DNA of 64,000 nt from Ventosimonas gracilis (GCF_001580025.1 NZ_LSZO01000157.1:1-64000); one strand, 5' to 3'; shown: positions 1 through 10,761, counted from the stretch's first letter. Translations and numbers: made by a program. The notes: generated by a model from the sequence alone, not told the origin.

Positions 1-543
1 CCGAATGCCTGACTCGTCAGCAAAGTACACGGCGGCATCTTCGCGCTTGGCCTGCAACACAATGGCTGGAAATGTCTCGGTTTCCCATGTATGCACCAGA
101 GCAGCATCTTGCTGCCACGCACGATATTTCGGCTTTTGCGCACTGAATCCCAGAACTTTCATCACGCGATACATTGCACCTACGGACAGATTGATGCCAA
201 ATTTCCGTTTGATGAGATGACGAATGAGATCTAACGTCCAAAGGCCGAATTCAAAGCAAAATTGCTGGGGCGTTTTGCTGCGTACGGCATCGGCGATCCA
301 TTTCATCTGCTCATCACTCAACTTTGAAGGACGACCGGGAATTGGTTTGGCCAGCAATGCCGTTTGACCACCATTAGCGAACGCGGCCAGCCAGCGAAAA
401 ACACTTCTCTTATTGACACCAAAAGCAGCCGCCACACTGTCAATTGACTGCCCTTCGCGAACAGCTTTGACGGCTTGCTGGCGCATAACCTGTAAAGTGT
501 GATGATCGTGAGCACGACCATCGGATTGCCGTTTGCATTTCAT
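1..543 (-). CDS. IS630-family transposase, 5' part (cut by window edge)
   Basis: Reading the minus strand from the ATG at 543 gives 181 codons open to the window edge without a stop. The N-terminal half holds a helix-turn-helix region (IDSVAAAFGVNKRSVFRWLA, about residues 33–52) followed by a GRPSKLS linker and a second DNA-binding part. The last visible residues, VYFADESGIR, match the first catalytic-aspartate motif of the IS630/Tc1-mariner DDE transposases. The protein cuts and rejoins element ends and this superfamily usually targets TA dinucleotides. The remaining catalytic residues lie outside the window, so whether the copy is intact cannot be judged. It points away from pyrD. Confidence 0.85.
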   Translation of the reverse strand, partial: MKCKRQSDGRAHDHHTLQVMRQQAVKAVREGQSIDSVAAAFGVNKRSVFRWLAAFANGGQTALLAKPIPGRPSKLSDEQMKWIADAVRSKTPQQFCFEFGLWTLDLIRHLIKRKFGINLSVGAMYRVMKVLGFSAQKPKYRAWQQDAALVHTWETETFPAIVLQAKREDAAVYFADESGIR

Positions 544-600
544 GCCTATATTATATATAAAAATGACTTTACTTGGTGAAAATTTAGTAAAATCTTATAA
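1..600 (-). mobile_element. One end of an IS630-like insertion sequence
   Basis: The transposase gene plus an AT-rich 5' flank (about 544–600, rich in TA steps) mark the upstream end of an insertion sequence between an unseen gene and pyrD. I could not identify the terminal inverted repeat because the other end is outside the window, so the boundary near 600 is approximate. Confidence 0.45.
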
Positions 601-626
601 CCCGCCTGATCGAGCAAACCATTGGC

Positions 627-1637
627 TTATTGTTTCAGCGCCGCAATGGCTTTTACCGATTCTTCAATTAACGCAGGCCCTCGATAAATAAAGCCGCTGT
701 ACAGTTGCACCAAAGAGGCACCTGCCTCTATTTTTTCCGCCGCGTGTGCGCCTTCGCTAATGCCACCTGCCGCAATAATCGGCAAACGCCCACGCAGCAC
801 GCTGGCCAGTTGCCTGACCATTTGCGTGCTGCGCTGGCGCAGTGGCGCACCGGACAAGCCTCCCGCCTCGGCACTTTGCGGCAGATGTTCTACGCCTTCG
901 CGCGAGACCGTGGTATTGGTAGCAATCACCGCGTCCATGCCGCTATCGATTAACGCCTGCGCGACTTCAGCGGTATCGCTCTCGCTCATATCCGGTGCAA
1001 TTTTGACGGCAATCGGCACATAACGGCGGTAACGCGCCGCCAACACGGCGCGGCGCTCGCTTAACGCGCCGAGCAAGGCTTTTAAACTGTCACCAAATTG
1101 CAAGCGGCGCAGCTGCGGGGTATTGGGCGAGCTAAGATTAACCGCCACATAACCGGCATGCAGATACACCCGATCAAGCGCTAACAGATAATCATCCGCT
1201 GCACGTTCCAAGGGTGTATCGAAGTTTTTGCCGATATTAATACCCAGTACGCCGTTAAAACGCGCCGTACGCACCCGCGCAAGCAGTGGATCAAGCCCTT
1301 GATTGTTAAAGCCCATGCGGTTAATCAGCGCGCCCGCCTCGGGCAGCCGAAACAGCCGCGGCTTGGGATTGCCCGGCTGCGCCCGCGGGGTGACGGTGCC
1401 GACTTCAATAAAACCAAAGCCCAAGCTCGCCAACCCTTCAATCGCCTCGCCGTTTTTATCAAAGCCCGCAGCAAGACCCACGGGATTGGCAAATTTCAGC
1501 CCCATCACCTGCACCGGCAGAGGCGGCAAAGAGGCAGAAACACCTAAGCGAGCACGGCTATCGAGCAGTTTTAAGGCGAGCTGATGCGCCGCCTCCGGCG
1601 GCAATTGAAACAATAACGCACGAGCCAAGCGGTACAT
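627..1637 (-). CDS. pyrD: Dihydroorotate dehydrogenase (quinone), class 2
   Basis: Oxidises dihydroorotate to orotate in pyrimidine synthesis, passing electrons through FMN to membrane quinone. The 336-residue length is normal for the membrane-associated class 2 enzyme. The N-terminal helix pair ([18 protein letters not shown]) is the quinone/membrane-binding extension. Seen motifs are [33 protein letters not shown] (FMN/substrate) and [11 protein letters not shown], which carries the catalytic serine of class 2 enzymes. A TATAAT hexamer on the minus strand at 1670–1665 is a possible -10 box, but no good -35 is visible. The gene is divergent from pycA and ends about 80 bases from the IS630 transposase. 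Confidence 0.97.
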   Translation of the reverse strand: MYRLARALLFQLPPEAAHQLALKLLDSRARLGVSASLPPLPVQVMGLKFANPVGLAAGFDKNGEAIEGLASLGFGFIEVGTVTPRAQPGNPKPRLFRLPEAGALINRMGFNNQGLDPLLARVRTARFNGVLGINIGKNFDTPLERAADDYLLALDRVYLHAGYVAVNLSSPNTPQLRRLQFGDSLKALLGALSERRAVLAARYRRYVPIAVKIAPDMSESDTAEVAQALIDSGMDAVIATNTTVSREGVEHLPQSAEAGGLSGAPLRQRSTQMVRQLASVLRGRLPIIAAGGISEGAHAAEKIEAGASLVQLYSGFIYRGPALIEESVKAIAALKQ

Positions 1638-1791
1638 AAGTCACAGCAGAACAAAAAAGAACGCATTATAGCCGCTGATTTTGCCAGCACGGCCAACTAA
1701 CCGACTACAATCGCCCGCCAGCTGACGGAAAATGTTTATTGCCCCGTTTACGCCCATCAATCAGCAGACTAAATGAGTAGGAGTTTTCCTT

Positions 1792-3207
1792 TTGATCAAG
1801 AAAATCCTGATTGCCAACCGTGGAGAAATTGCGGTTCGTATCGCCAGAGCTTGCGCTGAAATGGGCGTTCGTTCGGTGGCGGTGCATTCGGAGGCTGACC
1901 GCTTCGCGCTGCATGTCAAGCGTGCCGATGAGGCGCACAGTTTGGGCGATGACCCGCTTTCCGGTTATTTAAATCCACGCAAATTGGTCAACCTTGCGGT
2001 GGAAACCGGCTGTGATGCGCTGCACCCAGGTTACGGTTTTTTGTCAGAAAACGCCGAGCTTGCACGGATTTGCGCCGCGCGTGGCATTACCTTTATCGGC
2101 CCATCGGCTGAAGTGATCGCGCGCATGGGCGATAAAACCGAAGCCCGAAAAGCCATGTTGGCAGCAGGTGTCCCTTGTACGCCGGGCAGTGCGGGCAATC
2201 TTGCCAACCTGGATGAAGCGCTGGCCGATGCCAAGCGTATCGGCTATCCGGTGATGCTTAAAGCGACCAGCGGCGGTGGTGGGCGCGGTATTCGTCGTTG
2301 TGATAACGCTGAAGAACTTAAGCACAACTTCCCGCGCGTGATTTCTGAAGCGAGCAAAGCCTTTGGTTCGGCAGAGGTGTTTTTAGAAAAGTGCATCGTC
2401 GGCCCCAAACATATCGAAGTGCAGATTTTGGCCGATCGCTTCGGCAACTGCGTGCACCTGTTTGAGCGCGATTGCTCCATTCAACGGCGCAACCAAAAAC
2501 TGATTGAAATCGCCCCCAGCCCACAGCTCACCGAAGCGCAGCGGGAAAAAGTCGGCGAACTGGCGGTACGCGCAGCCAAGGCCGTCGGTTACCAGAACGC
2601 CGGAACCGTGGAGTTTTTGCTGCAAGGCGACGAGCTGTACTTTATGGAGATGAACACGCGGGTACAGGTCGAGCACACCATCAGTGAAGAAATCACCGGC
2701 ATTGATATTGTCCGCGAGCAAATCCGCATTGCGTCTGGCTTGCCGCTTTCGGTTAAGCAAGAGGACATCCGCCATCGCGGCTTTGCCTTGCAGTTTCGTA
2801 TCAATGCGGAAGACCCGAAAAACAACTTTTTGCCCTCGTTTGGCAAAGTCACCCGCTACTACGCACCAGGTGGGCCTGGCGTGCGTACCGATACGGCGAT
2901 TTATACCGGCTACAACATTCCGCCCTATTACGATTCGATGTGCCTAAAACTCATTGTTTGGGCGCTGACCTGGGAAGAAGCGCTAAACCGCGGCTTGCGT
3001 GCACTGGATGACATGCGCCTGCAAGGCGTGCGCACTACCGCGCCCTATTATCAGGAAATTCTGCGCAACGCCGATTTTCGCAGCGGCCAGTTCGATACCC
3101 GCTTTGTGGAAAGCCATCCGGAACTGACCGAATACTCTATTAAGCGAAACCCCAATCATTTAGCCATTGCCATTGCCACCGCCATTGCCGCGCACGCCGG
3201 TTTATAA
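1792..3207 (+). CDS. pycA: Pyruvate carboxylase subunit A (biotin carboxylase)
   Basis: Carboxylates the biotin of the partner subunit using ATP and bicarbonate, the first half-reaction of pyruvate to oxaloacetate (anaplerosis). The TTG start at 1792 is preceded by AGGAG at 1779–1783 and opens with KKILIANRGEIAVRI, the usual N-terminus of the family. The ATP-grasp fold shows SGGGGRGIR at residues 160–168 and MNTRVQVEHTISEE at 287–300. At 471 residues it is the single-domain subunit form found in Pseudomonas, not the single-chain carboxylase. It could be mistaken for acetyl-CoA carboxylase AccC, but the partner 15 bases downstream is a pyruvate carboxyltransferase with a biotin domain, which decides for PycA. 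Confidence 0.93.
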   Translation: MIKKILIANRGEIAVRIARACAEMGVRSVAVHSEADRFALHVKRADEAHSLGDDPLSGYLNPRKLVNLAVETGCDALHPGYGFLSENAELARICAARGITFIGPSAEVIARMGDKTEARKAMLAAGVPCTPGSAGNLANLDEALADAKRIGYPVMLKATSGGGGRGIRRCDNAEELKHNFPRVISEASKAFGSAEVFLEKCIVGPKHIEVQILADRFGNCVHLFERDCSIQRRNQKLIEIAPSPQLTEAQREKVGELAVRAAKAVGYQNAGTVEFLLQGDELYFMEMNTRVQVEHTISEEITGIDIVREQIRIASGLPLSVKQEDIRHRGFALQFRINAEDPKNNFLPSFGKVTRYYAPGGPGVRTDTAIYTGYNIPPYYDSMCLKLIVWALTWEEALNRGLRALDDMRLQGVRTTAPYYQEILRNADFRSGQFDTRFVESHPELTEYSIKRNPNHLAIAIATAIAAHAGL

Positions 3208-3222
3208 AGAGGACCATCCCTG

Positions 3223-5025
3223 ATGAGTAAAAAAATCAGCGTTACCGATACCATTTTGCGCGACGCGCACCAGTCGCTGCTCGCCACCCGTATGCGCCTT
3301 GAAGACATGCTGCCGATTTGCCCCAAGCTCGATGCGGTCGGCTTTTGGTCGCTGGAAGTTTGGGGCGGCGCGACCTTTGACGCTTGTGTGCGCTTTTTAA
3401 AGGAAGACCCGTGGCAGCGCCTGCACCAGCTTAAAGCCGCACTGCCGAACACCCGGCTGCAAATGCTGCTGCGCGGACAAAATCTGCTCGGCTACCGCCA
3501 TTACAGTGATGACGTGGTACGCGCCTTTGTCGAGCGTTCGGCAGCAGGCGGCATTGAAGTGTTTCGCATCTTTGATGCGATGAATGACGTGCGCAACCTA
3601 AAAACCTCGATTGAGGCGGTAAAAGCCAGCGGCCAGCACGCGCAAGGCACCATTTGCTATACCACAAGTCCGCTGCACAGCATCGAAACCTTTGTCGAAC
3701 AGGCCAAACAAATGGCCGATATGGGCATTGATTCGATTGCCATTAAAGATATGGCCGGACTGCTTACCCCTTATCCCACCGGCGAACTGGTGGCCGCGCT
3801 CAAAGCTGCGCTACCTTTGGATGTGGTGATTCATTCGCACGATACCGCCGGTATCGCCAGCCTGTGCCAGCTTAAAGCCATTGAAAACGGCGCAGACCGT
3901 ATTGATACGGCGATTTCCAGCATGGCTTGGGGCACCAGTCACCCAGGCACTGAATCGATGGTCGCCGCGCTCGCAGGCAGCCCGTTTGATACCGGCCTTA
4001 ACTTGCAACTGCTGCAAGAAATCGGCCTGTATTTTTATGCCGTGCGTAAAAAATACCACCAGTTCGAGAGCGAATTTACCGGCGTGGATACCCGCGTACA
4101 GGTCAACCAAGTGCCGGGCGGGATGATTTCCAACCTCGCCAATCAGCTTAAAGAGCAAGGCGCACTTAACCGCATGGACGAAGTGCTGGCAGAAATCCCC
4201 AAGGTTCGTGCTGATTTGGGCTACCCGCCGTTGGTGACGCCCACTTCGCAGATTGTCGGCAGCCAAGCGTTTTTTAACGTACTGGCCGGCGAGCGCTACA
4301 AAACCATCACCAACGAAGTCAAACTCTACCTGCAAGGCCGCTACGGCAAAGCGCTTGGCGAAGTAAACCCTGAGCTGCGCCGCAAAGCCATTGGCAATGA
4401 AGAGGTTATCGACGTTCGCCCGGCCGATTTATTACCGCCGGAACTGGACCGATTGCGCGGGGAAATCGGCGCACTCGCCAAGAGCGAAGAAGACGTGCTC
4501 ACTTACGCCATGTTCCCCGATATTGGCCGCAAATTCTTGGAAGAGCGCCAAGCAGGCACTTTGACCGCGGAAACGCTGCTGCCCATTCCAGACGGCAACC
4601 AAGCCGCCAGCACCACTGCCGAAGGCGTGCCGACCGAATTTGTGATTGACGTACACGGCGAAACCTACCGCGTGGACATTACCGGCGTAGGTCTTAAAGG
4701 TGAAGGCAAGCGGCACTTTTATCTTTCCATCGACGGCGTGCCGGAAGAGGTGGTATTTGAACCCAAAGGGCGCTTTGCCGGTGAAAGCAGCGGCCGCAAA
4801 CAAGCCGAAAGCCCTGGTGATGTCGCGACCAATATGCCCGGCAATGTGGTCGATGTGCTGGTAAAAGAAGGCGATACGGTAAAAACCGGCCAAGCCGTTC
4901 TGATTACCGAAGCGATGAAAATGGAAACGGAAATCCAGGCTCCCATCGACGGTACCGTAAAAGCCCTTCACGTCAAAAAAGGCGACCGCATCAACCCCGG
5001 CGAAGTGCTGATTGAGATTGCCTAA
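3223..5025 (+). CDS. pycB: Pyruvate carboxylase subunit B (carboxyltransferase + biotin carrier)
   Basis: Transfers the carboxyl group from biotin to pyruvate, giving oxaloacetate; works with PycA encoded immediately upstream. The 600-residue protein starts with TDTILRDAHQSLLATRMR, the TIM-barrel carboxyltransferase signature shared with oxaloacetate decarboxylase alpha. IKDMAGLLTPYP and HSHDTAGIASL supply metal-binding residues. The C-terminus is a biotinyl domain with EAMKMET, so Lys566 should carry biotin. The sequence alone cannot exclude an oxaloacetate decarboxylase alpha chain, but no beta or gamma membrane subunits follow and the neighbour is a biotin carboxylase, so pyruvate carboxylase is the better call. 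Confidence 0.92.
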   Translation: MSKKISVTDTILRDAHQSLLATRMRLEDMLPICPKLDAVGFWSLEVWGGATFDACVRFLKEDPWQRLHQLKAALPNTRLQMLLRGQNLLGYRHYSDDVVRAFVERSAAGGIEVFRIFDAMNDVRNLKTSIEAVKASGQHAQGTICYTTSPLHSIETFVEQAKQMADMGIDSIAIKDMAGLLTPYPTGELVAALKAALPLDVVIHSHDTAGIASLCQLKAIENGADRIDTAISSMAWGTSHPGTESMVAALAGSPFDTGLNLQLLQEIGLYFYAVRKKYHQFESEFTGVDTRVQVNQVPGGMISNLANQLKEQGALNRMDEVLAEIPKVRADLGYPPLVTPTSQIVGSQAFFNVLAGERYKTITNEVKLYLQGRYGKALGEVNPELRRKAIGNEEVIDVRPADLLPPELDRLRGEIGALAKSEEDVLTYAMFPDIGRKFLEERQAGTLTAETLLPIPDGNQAASTTAEGVPTEFVIDVHGETYRVDITGVGLKGEGKRHFYLSIDGVPEEVVFEPKGRFAGESSGRKQAESPGDVATNMPGNVVDVLVKEGDTVKTGQAVLITEAMKMETEIQAPIDGTVKALHVKKGDRINPGEVLIEIA

Positions 5026-5046
5026 AAGCCGCCACTTAAGCTATGT

Positions 5047-5071
5047 TTCCCCGCCTGATTTAAGCGGGGAA
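5047..5071 (+). other. Hairpin between pycB and the YqaE-like gene
   Basis: TTCCCCGC (5047–5054) pairs with GCGGGGAA (5064–5071) around a 9-base loop, just after the pycB stop. No T-run follows, so it is more likely a processing or mRNA-stability hairpin than a terminator. Confidence 0.5.
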
Positions 5072-5092
5072 CATCCCCAAGGAGCTCCAACC

Positions 5093-5287
5093 ATGCGTCT
5101 GTTAATTGCCATCTTGCTGCCTTGGCTGGCTTTTTTCACCATTGGCCGCCCGCTGTCCGGCATTATCTGTCTGCTATTGCAACTAACCATTATCGGCTGG
5201 ATACCCGCCGCCATCTGGGCGGCGGTGATGGTCAGCCAGTACTACACCGAAAAAAAAATCGAGCGTAGTCTTCTTAAACAACGCTAA
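5093..5287 (+). CDS. Small YqaE/Pmp3-family membrane protein
   Basis: A 64-residue, very hydrophobic protein with two membrane segments: about residues 2–20 ([18 protein letters not shown]) and 25–48 ([20 protein letters not shown]), ending in a charged tail ([15 protein letters not shown]). This is the shape of the YqaE/Pmp3 (UPF0057) family, which in other organisms is linked to membrane potential and stress tolerance; the bacterial role is not well defined. I chose the ATG at 5093 because AAGGAG lies 8 bases upstream and the residues read from earlier starts in this frame are not hydrophobic and overlap pycB. It sits between pycB and proS on the same strand. Confidence 0.75.
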   Translation: MRLLIAILLPWLAFFTIGRPLSGIICLLLQLTIIGWIPAAIWAAVMVSQYYTEKKIERSLLKQR

Positions 5288-5310
5288 TCCCTTCCCTGCC
5301 AGTGAATTCC

Positions 5311-7029
5311 ATGCGCACCACGTCCTATCTACTTGCCACCTTAAAAGAAACCCCGTCCGATGCGGTGGTTGTCAGTCACCAGTTGATGCTGCGCTCGGGC
5401 ATGATTCGCCAGCTTGCTTCCGGGCTTTACACCTGGCTGCCGTTGGGGCTGCGGGTATTGCGCAAAGTTGAGCGCATTGTCCGCGAGGAGATGGATGCCG
5501 CCGGTGCGCTGGAAGTGTTAATGCCTGCCGTGCAACCGGCTGAACTTTGGCAGGAATCGGGCCGTTGGGAGGAATACGGCCCCGAGCTACTACGCTTTAA
5601 AGACCGCCATCAACGCGACTTTTGCGCAGGCCCCACGCATGAAGAAGTCATCACCCATTTAATCCGCAACGAAATCAGCAGCTACAAACAATTGCCGCTT
5701 AATCTCTACCAAATCCAAACCAAGTTCCGCGACGAAGTACGCCCGCGCTTTGGCCTGATGCGCGGGCGCGAATTTATTATGAAGGATGCTTATTCCTTCC
5801 ACTTGGACCAAGCCTCGCTACAAGAAACTTACGAGCGCATGTACCAAGCCTACAGCCGCATATTTACCCGCCTTGGCCTTAAATTTCGCGCGGTTTTGGC
5901 CGATAACGGCAGCATCGGCGGCAGCGGCTCGCACGAATTCCACGTGCTCGCCGATTCCGGCGAAGACGCCATTGTCTTTAGTGACGGCTCGGACTACGCC
6001 GCCAATATGGAAAAAGCCGAAAGCCTGCCACGCGAAAGCGCCCGCGCGGCAGCGAGCGAAGCGCTGCGCTTGGTCGATACGCCCGAGGTGAAAACCATTG
6101 CCCAGCTGGTTGAAGGCTTTAACCTGCCGATTGAAAAAACCATTAAAACGCTGATCGTCCAAGGCACTGAAGCAGGCTCGCTGATTGCGCTGATCGTACG
6201 CGGCGACCATGAACTCAACGAAATCAAAGCCGCCAATCTGCCGCAAGTGGCAAGCCCGCTGGTGTTTGCCACGGAAGAGCAAATCCGCTCGGCGATCGGC
6301 GCAGGCCCCGGCTCGCTTGGGCCCTACCAACTCAGCATTCCTTGCGTGATTGACCGCAGTGTGGCACTGATCAGTGATTTTGCCGCCGGGGCAAATATCG
6401 AGGGCAAACACTGGTTTGGTCTTAACTGGGAACGTGATCTGCCGCTGCCCGAGGTCGCTGACCTGCGCAATGTGAAAGCCGGCGACCCCAGCCCGGACGG
6501 CCGCGGCACGCTGCAAATCTGCCGTGGCATTGAAGCCGGGCATATCTTTCAACTCGGCACTAAATACAGCGAGTCGATGAACTGCACGGTAATGGACGAA
6601 AACGGCAAACCGCGCGTTTTGACCACCGGCTGCTACGGTATTGGCGTATCACGCGTAGTGGCGGCGGCTATCGAACAGAGTTTTGACGAACGCGGCATTA
6701 TCTGGAATGACGTGCTCGCGCCGTTCCAAATCGCATTGATCGCACTGCGTTATGAAACCGAAGCCGTGCGTGAAGCCGCCGACCGCCTGTATCAGCAATT
6801 AACCGAAGCCGGCTATGAAGTGCTGTTTGACGACCGCGACAAAAAAGTAAGCCCCGGTGTTAAATTCGCCGATATGGCGCTCATTGGCATTCCGCACCGC
6901 TTGGTGGTGAGCGATAAAGGCTTGGCGACAGGTGAAGTGGAATACCAAGAGCGCCGCAGCGGGGAAACGCAGCAAGTGTTGCTTACGCAATTACCGGGCT
7001 TTATTCAGTCGCGGGTTAAGCGACCCTAA
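5311..7029 (+). CDS. proS: Prolyl-tRNA synthetase (bacterial type)
   Basis: Charges tRNA-Pro with proline in the cytoplasm. With the ATG at 5311 it is 572 residues, the same length as the E. coli enzyme, and begins [15 protein letters not shown] as that family does; the in-frame GTG at 5302 is therefore not used. Class II synthetase motif 2 is seen in [20 protein letters not shown]. An editing (INS) domain lies between motifs 2 and 3, about residues 220–410. The C-terminal part is the anticodon-binding domain ([20 protein letters not shown]). It is followed by a palindromic repeat that probably ends transcription. Confidence 0.97.
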   Translation: MRTTSYLLATLKETPSDAVVVSHQLMLRSGMIRQLASGLYTWLPLGLRVLRKVERIVREEMDAAGALEVLMPAVQPAELWQESGRWEEYGPELLRFKDRHQRDFCAGPTHEEVITHLIRNEISSYKQLPLNLYQIQTKFRDEVRPRFGLMRGREFIMKDAYSFHLDQASLQETYERMYQAYSRIFTRLGLKFRAVLADNGSIGGSGSHEFHVLADSGEDAIVFSDGSDYAANMEKAESLPRESARAAASEALRLVDTPEVKTIAQLVEGFNLPIEKTIKTLIVQGTEAGSLIALIVRGDHELNEIKAANLPQVASPLVFATEEQIRSAIGAGPGSLGPYQLSIPCVIDRSVALISDFAAGANIEGKHWFGLNWERDLPLPEVADLRNVKAGDPSPDGRGTLQICRGIEAGHIFQLGTKYSESMNCTVMDENGKPRVLTTGCYGIGVSRVVAAAIEQSFDERGIIWNDVLAPFQIALIALRYETEAVREAADRLYQQLTEAGYEVLFDDRDKKVSPGVKFADMALIGIPHRLVVSDKGLATGEVEYQERRSGETQQVLLTQLPGFIQSRVKRP

Positions 7030-7048
7030 CCCGTACAACTGTTCAACG

Positions 7049-7110
7049 CCCCTCGCCCACTTGTGGGAGAGGGGAAAGCTTCGCTCTCTTGGCTTGCAGG
7101 AGAGCGAAAG
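7049..7110. repeat. Interspersed GC-rich palindrome, two-hairpin copy, between convergent genes
   Basis: CCCCTCGCCCAC (7049–7060) pairs with GTGGGAGAGGGG (7063–7074) with one mismatch and a 2-base loop. A second stem follows, TTCGCTCTC (about 7080–7088) with GAGAGCGAA (7100–7108). It lies between the stops of proS and the convergent PepSY reductase and probably acts as a bidirectional transcription end. The core recurs elsewhere in the window (33167, 34595, 43914, 51092, 56511, 59838). Confidence 0.75.
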
Positions 7111-7113
7111 TCA

Positions 7114-9672
7114 CTAATACACGTCCCGCCGGTAATTGCCTTCTTCGATTAACTGCTGCACCGCATCAACGCCTAATAGTTCATTAAGAACGGTATCCAC
7201 CCCAGCCGCCATGCCTTGCAGGCTGCCGCAGACGTAAATGGCCGCGCCTTTTGCCAGCCACTCTCGCAGGGTATCGGCGGCTTCCAGCAGGCGTTGCTGG
7301 ACGTAGATTTTTTCCTGCTGGTCACGTGAAAAAGCCAAATCCAAGCGCTGCAAATCGCCACTTTCCAGCCAGCTTTCCAGCTCCTTGCGGCAGTAAAAAT
7401 CATGCTCGCGGTTGCGCTCGCCAAACAGCAACCAGTTGCGCGGACAGTTCGCCACAATCCGCGCTTTAAGCAGCGAGCGCAGACCGGCAAGGCCGCTGCC
7501 ATTGCCAATTAAGATCAGCGGGCGCTCATCGTCCGGCAGGTGGAAACCGCTGTTGCGGCGCAGCCTTGCCTGCACCCTACCGCCTTCGGCCAGATATTCG
7601 GTCAACCAACCGGAAGCGAGTCCCAGCGTGCCATCTTCGCGCTGCTCTTGACGAATGATCAGTTCCAGCACGCCATCACTGGGCAAAGAGGCAATGGAAT
7701 ACTCGCGGGCGGCGAGCGGCATCAGTGCATCGACCAGCGCCTGCGCGTGCAGGCCGACCAAGTGGGCAAAACTTTCCGGCAATTGCACAGCGCCAAGCGC
7801 CTCGCACAAGGGGCGGCGCTGGCCGCCTTGCAGGACGATAGCGCTGCCATCGAGTGCGTAGCGGTCAAGCCAGGCCTGCACGGTTTTTTGCGGATGACGC
7901 GCCAGCACTTGCAAAATATCGCCCGCCTGCCAACTCGCAGGTTCGCGGCTGCGTAGTCCCAACATAAAAGTGGGCAAACCTTGGCTGCCCGGATTAAGCC
8001 GTTCGCGCCGAATAAGCGTCCAGTCCTCCCACTCGGCCTGTTGCAGGGCTAGTGGCCTTGCTCCGGTTAAGTCGCTCACCTGCTGCTGCCAGCGCGAGAG
8101 CGCCGCTTGGTCGCTGCCGTCCATCTCTACCGGGTCAAACAAGCTGCTTGCACCTTGCTTGCCGAGCCACTGATGCAAACGGCGGGCAAAGCCGCAGAAC
8201 TGTTCATATTGACGGTCGCCCAAGGCGAGCAGCGCATAGTTAAGGCCATCCAGCCCCAGTGGGCTGTCCAGTAATTTACGCGCAAAACCACGGGCGCTGT
8301 CCGGTGGCTCGCCGTCGCCAAAGGTGCTGACCACAAATAACGCTTTATCGGCTTCACGTAACGAATGGGCATCCAGTTGCGATAGCGGTTTGACGCGCAC
8401 CGGCACATCGGCGGCTGCGAGTTGCCCGGCGGTCTGCCAGGCCAGTTGTTCGGCAAAGCCGCTTTGGCTGGCAAAACCAATCAACCAAGCGCCCGCGTCA
8501 CTGCTGGCAACGCCCTTGCCGCGAGCCGTCTTGACCGCGCGTTTTTTACGCCGCCGATCAAGATAAAGCAGCCAGCCGGTGATAAAAAACAGCGGCATGG
8601 TCAGGCTTGCCAACATCACCAAAATGCGGCCCATCAGACCAAAGTATTCGCCGGTATGCAGTACGTAGATGCTGCCCAAAAGCTGCGACCTGATGCTTTT
8701 GTCCGCGTAACGCTCATGACGCAGGATTTGCCCACTCTGCGCGTCGATTTGCAGTTGATTAAAGGCGCGTGGATGCGCCGCATCGGCCAATTGGTAGGAG
8801 ACTGAAAACGGCTGCCCAGGCTGTGTGCCACGCAAAAACCAACGCACCGGCGCACCGCCACTCGCCTGCTGCAAACCGCGCCAGAGTGCGTCATAGTCCA
8901 CCGCTGCGGCGCTTTTTGCAGGCTTTGCACCGCGATTGGCATTGCCTTGGCCGCCTGCGCCGCGCGGCTGGGAAGTGACCGGCGCATCCGACAACAGACG
9001 CGTCAATCCGTCTCGATACCAGTCATAAGACCAATACAAACCGGTCAACGCGAGCAGCAGATAAAACAGCAATACCCAAGTACCGGCCACGGCGTGCAAA
9101 TCCCAGTTAAAGCTGCGGCCCTTTTTCGCCCAATCGAAGGCAAGCCAAGCGCGAATACTTTTCGCATGACGCGGCCAGCGCAGATACAGGCCAGATAAAC
9201 AAAAGAAAATCAGCGCCAGCGTGCTAAAACCGGTAATGCTCCGGCCAAGATCAAGCTGGCCGATTTCGCCCATCGCAAGCCAGCGGTGCAGTTGCAGCAC
9301 AAAGCGGAAAAATCCCTGCCCGCGCGGCTCACCCAACAGCTCGCCGCTGTACGGGTCAAACCAACGACTCGCACCACGACGCTCGCCGGGGGGCGGTGCA
9401 AAAAACACTTGCGCAGCGCGGTTTTCAATGCCATCGACGGAAAAACCAGAGACCTTGTCGCCGCTGGCTTGTTCAATCCTTTGTACCATCTGCGCCGGTG
9501 TCAGCAGCGTTCTGCCCTGCGCCTTAACGACCAGTGTATCGGGATTAAGCGCCCGTAAAATCTCGCCCTGAAACGAATACAGCGCCCCGCTGATGCCCAT
9601 GATGGACAGCACCAAGCCCGCACTGATGCCAAAAAACCAGTGCAACTGAAACAGAATTTTCTTAAACACCAA
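7114..9672 (-). CDS. PepSY membrane domain fused to flavodoxin and ferredoxin-reductase domains
   Basis: An 852-residue fusion expected to move electrons from NADPH through FAD and FMN across or into the inner membrane. The N-terminal part (about 1–380) is a PepSY-associated four-helix membrane domain, starting [24 protein letters not shown]. Next is a flavodoxin domain ([13 protein letters not shown] and [14 protein letters not shown]). The C-terminal part is a sulfite-reductase-like FAD/NADPH module ([24 protein letters not shown] and [10 protein letters not shown]). The family is usually annotated as PepSY-containing sulfite-reductase flavoprotein and is often tied to iron or siderophore reduction; that substrate is inferred. 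The start is TTG at 9672 or GTG at 9669. A Fur-like half site lies upstream. Confidence 0.85.
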   Translation of the reverse strand: MVFKKILFQLHWFFGISAGLVLSIMGISGALYSFQGEILRALNPDTLVVKAQGRTLLTPAQMVQRIEQASGDKVSGFSVDGIENRAAQVFFAPPPGERRGASRWFDPYSGELLGEPRGQGFFRFVLQLHRWLAMGEIGQLDLGRSITGFSTLALIFFCLSGLYLRWPRHAKSIRAWLAFDWAKKGRSFNWDLHAVAGTWVLLFYLLLALTGLYWSYDWYRDGLTRLLSDAPVTSQPRGAGGQGNANRGAKPAKSAAAVDYDALWRGLQQASGGAPVRWFLRGTQPGQPFSVSYQLADAAHPRAFNQLQIDAQSGQILRHERYADKSIRSQLLGSIYVLHTGEYFGLMGRILVMLASLTMPLFFITGWLLYLDRRRKKRAVKTARGKGVASSDAGAWLIGFASQSGFAEQLAWQTAGQLAAADVPVRVKPLSQLDAHSLREADKALFVVSTFGDGEPPDSARGFARKLLDSPLGLDGLNYALLALGDRQYEQFCGFARRLHQWLGKQGASSLFDPVEMDGSDQAALSRWQQQVSDLTGARPLALQQAEWEDWTLIRRERLNPGSQGLPTFMLGLRSREPASWQAGDILQVLARHPQKTVQAWLDRYALDGSAIVLQGGQRRPLCEALGAVQLPESFAHLVGLHAQALVDALMPLAAREYSIASLPSDGVLELIIRQEQREDGTLGLASGWLTEYLAEGGRVQARLRRNSGFHLPDDERPLILIGNGSGLAGLRSLLKARIVANCPRNWLLFGERNREHDFYCRKELESWLESGDLQRLDLAFSRDQQEKIYVQQRLLEAADTLREWLAKGAAIYVCGSLQGMAAGVDTVLNELLGVDAVQQLIEEGNYRRDVY

Positions 9673-9758
9673 AGAGATACCTTGCCAGCACGAAGGAGCA
9701 GGTGAACACCCACCCTAGAAGCGGTCGGCATTTTAAGGGGATTTTTCAAAAAATCAAA

Positions 9759-9773
9759 TAGGATTTATTATCA
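9759..9773 (-). promoter_or_regulatory. Possible Fur-box-like site upstream of the PepSY reductase
   Basis: One good half site, ATTATCA at 9767–9773 (TGATAAT on the minus strand), with a poorly matching second half at 9759–9765, in an AT-rich stretch about 90 bases upstream of the reductase start. It would fit iron repression, but only one half matches the 7-1-7 Fur consensus. Confidence 0.3.
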
Positions 9774-9891
9774 TAAAAGAACGTGCGCGATTCGCTTCTG
9801 TGATTATATTTTATTTACATTCAGCCACTGCATTAGGCTCTGCTCCCATTTCAAACAAATGGCGCTTGCAGTAGTTCCTGTACGCTTAGCA

Positions 9892-10761
9892 TTAAATCTT
9901 GCGTGCCAGCAAGGTGGCAAAACGCAGAGCAATAGGCTTGCCTTGTTGGTCTGTTTTATGCAAATGACCGACATCTTCGTTATAGGTTAAAAGCTGCCAG
10001 CCTTGATAATAATCACGCAATTCGCCCGCACGGAAAGTAAAGGGAAAAGGTACGCGGCAGGGATAATCTTCAGTATCCATTGCCGCGACTATTAGATTAT
10101 GCCCGCCGCTTATCGTAGCCTGCTGCATATTGACAATTAACGGAGCAATGGTGGTTCGCTGCAAAAACATCATCACCACAGTGGATAAAATAAAATCGTA
10201 CTGCTCGTTGATGCTTTGATTTTGATTTAAATCAACCTGGCGAAGGATTAAACTATCCAGCCCTTCCTGCTCTTTAATCTGCAAAGTGCTTTGCAGGCTT
10301 TGTGCATTGCTATCGATAGCTTGCACTTGAAAACCTTTCAAGGCCAGATACAACGAATTACGCCCGCTACCACAGCCAATATCCAGCGCTTTTCCCAAAG
10401 GCACATGCGCCATTGCCGCAATCACTTCCGAATGAGTGCGGGTTAGGCCGTATTTTTTACTAAAGTAATCCTCTGCCGTGCATAAAAAACTCAGTTGGCA
10501 CTCAATATCGTCACTTGTTTCAACAATCAGGTGCCAGCGCTGTGGCTCAATTAAAGGCGGTTGCTGATTAGCATTAAACAGTCGTATTGCTTGAATATTG
10601 CCGAGCTCATCACAAAGTGCAAATTTTAACCAACCCTGCTTGATGCCAAGCTGCGCCCAAGTGCCCGCTTGTGTGTTATGCGGTTTTTTAAAGCCTTCTG
10701 GAATAGTATGCGCGTACCAATGCGGTAAATTTTTATAGGCGAACAGCTTGTTATTAAGCAT
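9892..10761 (-). CDS. tehB: TehB-like SAM-dependent methyltransferase (tellurite resistance type)
   Basis: A 289-residue protein with two parts. Residues 1–90 are the small beta-rich domain (DUF1971 type) found ahead of TehB in Haemophilus-like proteins, with [19 protein letters not shown]. The rest is a class I methyltransferase with the SAM-binding loop [20 protein letters not shown]. In other bacteria TehB methylates tellurite or selenium oxyanions and confers resistance; chemistry here is inferred from the family. AAGGAG lies just upstream of the ATG. It starts 10 bases after the waaF stop, so the two genes are probably co-transcribed. Confidence 0.85.
   Translation of the reverse strand: MLNNKLFAYKNLPHWYAHTIPEGFKKPHNTQAGTWAQLGIKQGWLKFALCDELGNIQAIRLFNANQQPPLIEPQRWHLIVETSDDIECQLSFLCTAEDYFSKKYGLTRTHSEVIAAMAHVPLGKALDIGCGSGRNSLYLALKGFQVQAIDSNAQSLQSTLQIKEQEGLDSLILRQVDLNQNQSINEQYDFILSTVVMMFLQRTTIAPLIVNMQQATISGGHNLIVAAMDTEDYPCRVPFPFTFRAGELRDYYQGWQLLTYNEDVGHLHKTDQQGKPIALRFATLLARKI

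Noticed and set aside
1792..5025. Oxaloacetate decarboxylase or acetyl-CoA carboxylase for the biotin enzymes
   Set aside because: No decarboxylase beta/gamma subunits and no accB nearby; subunit sizes and order match pycA–pycB.
7049..7110. Palindromes considered as a CRISPR array
   Set aside because: Copies are single, scattered over tens of kilobases and palindromic; no regular spacers and no cas genes.
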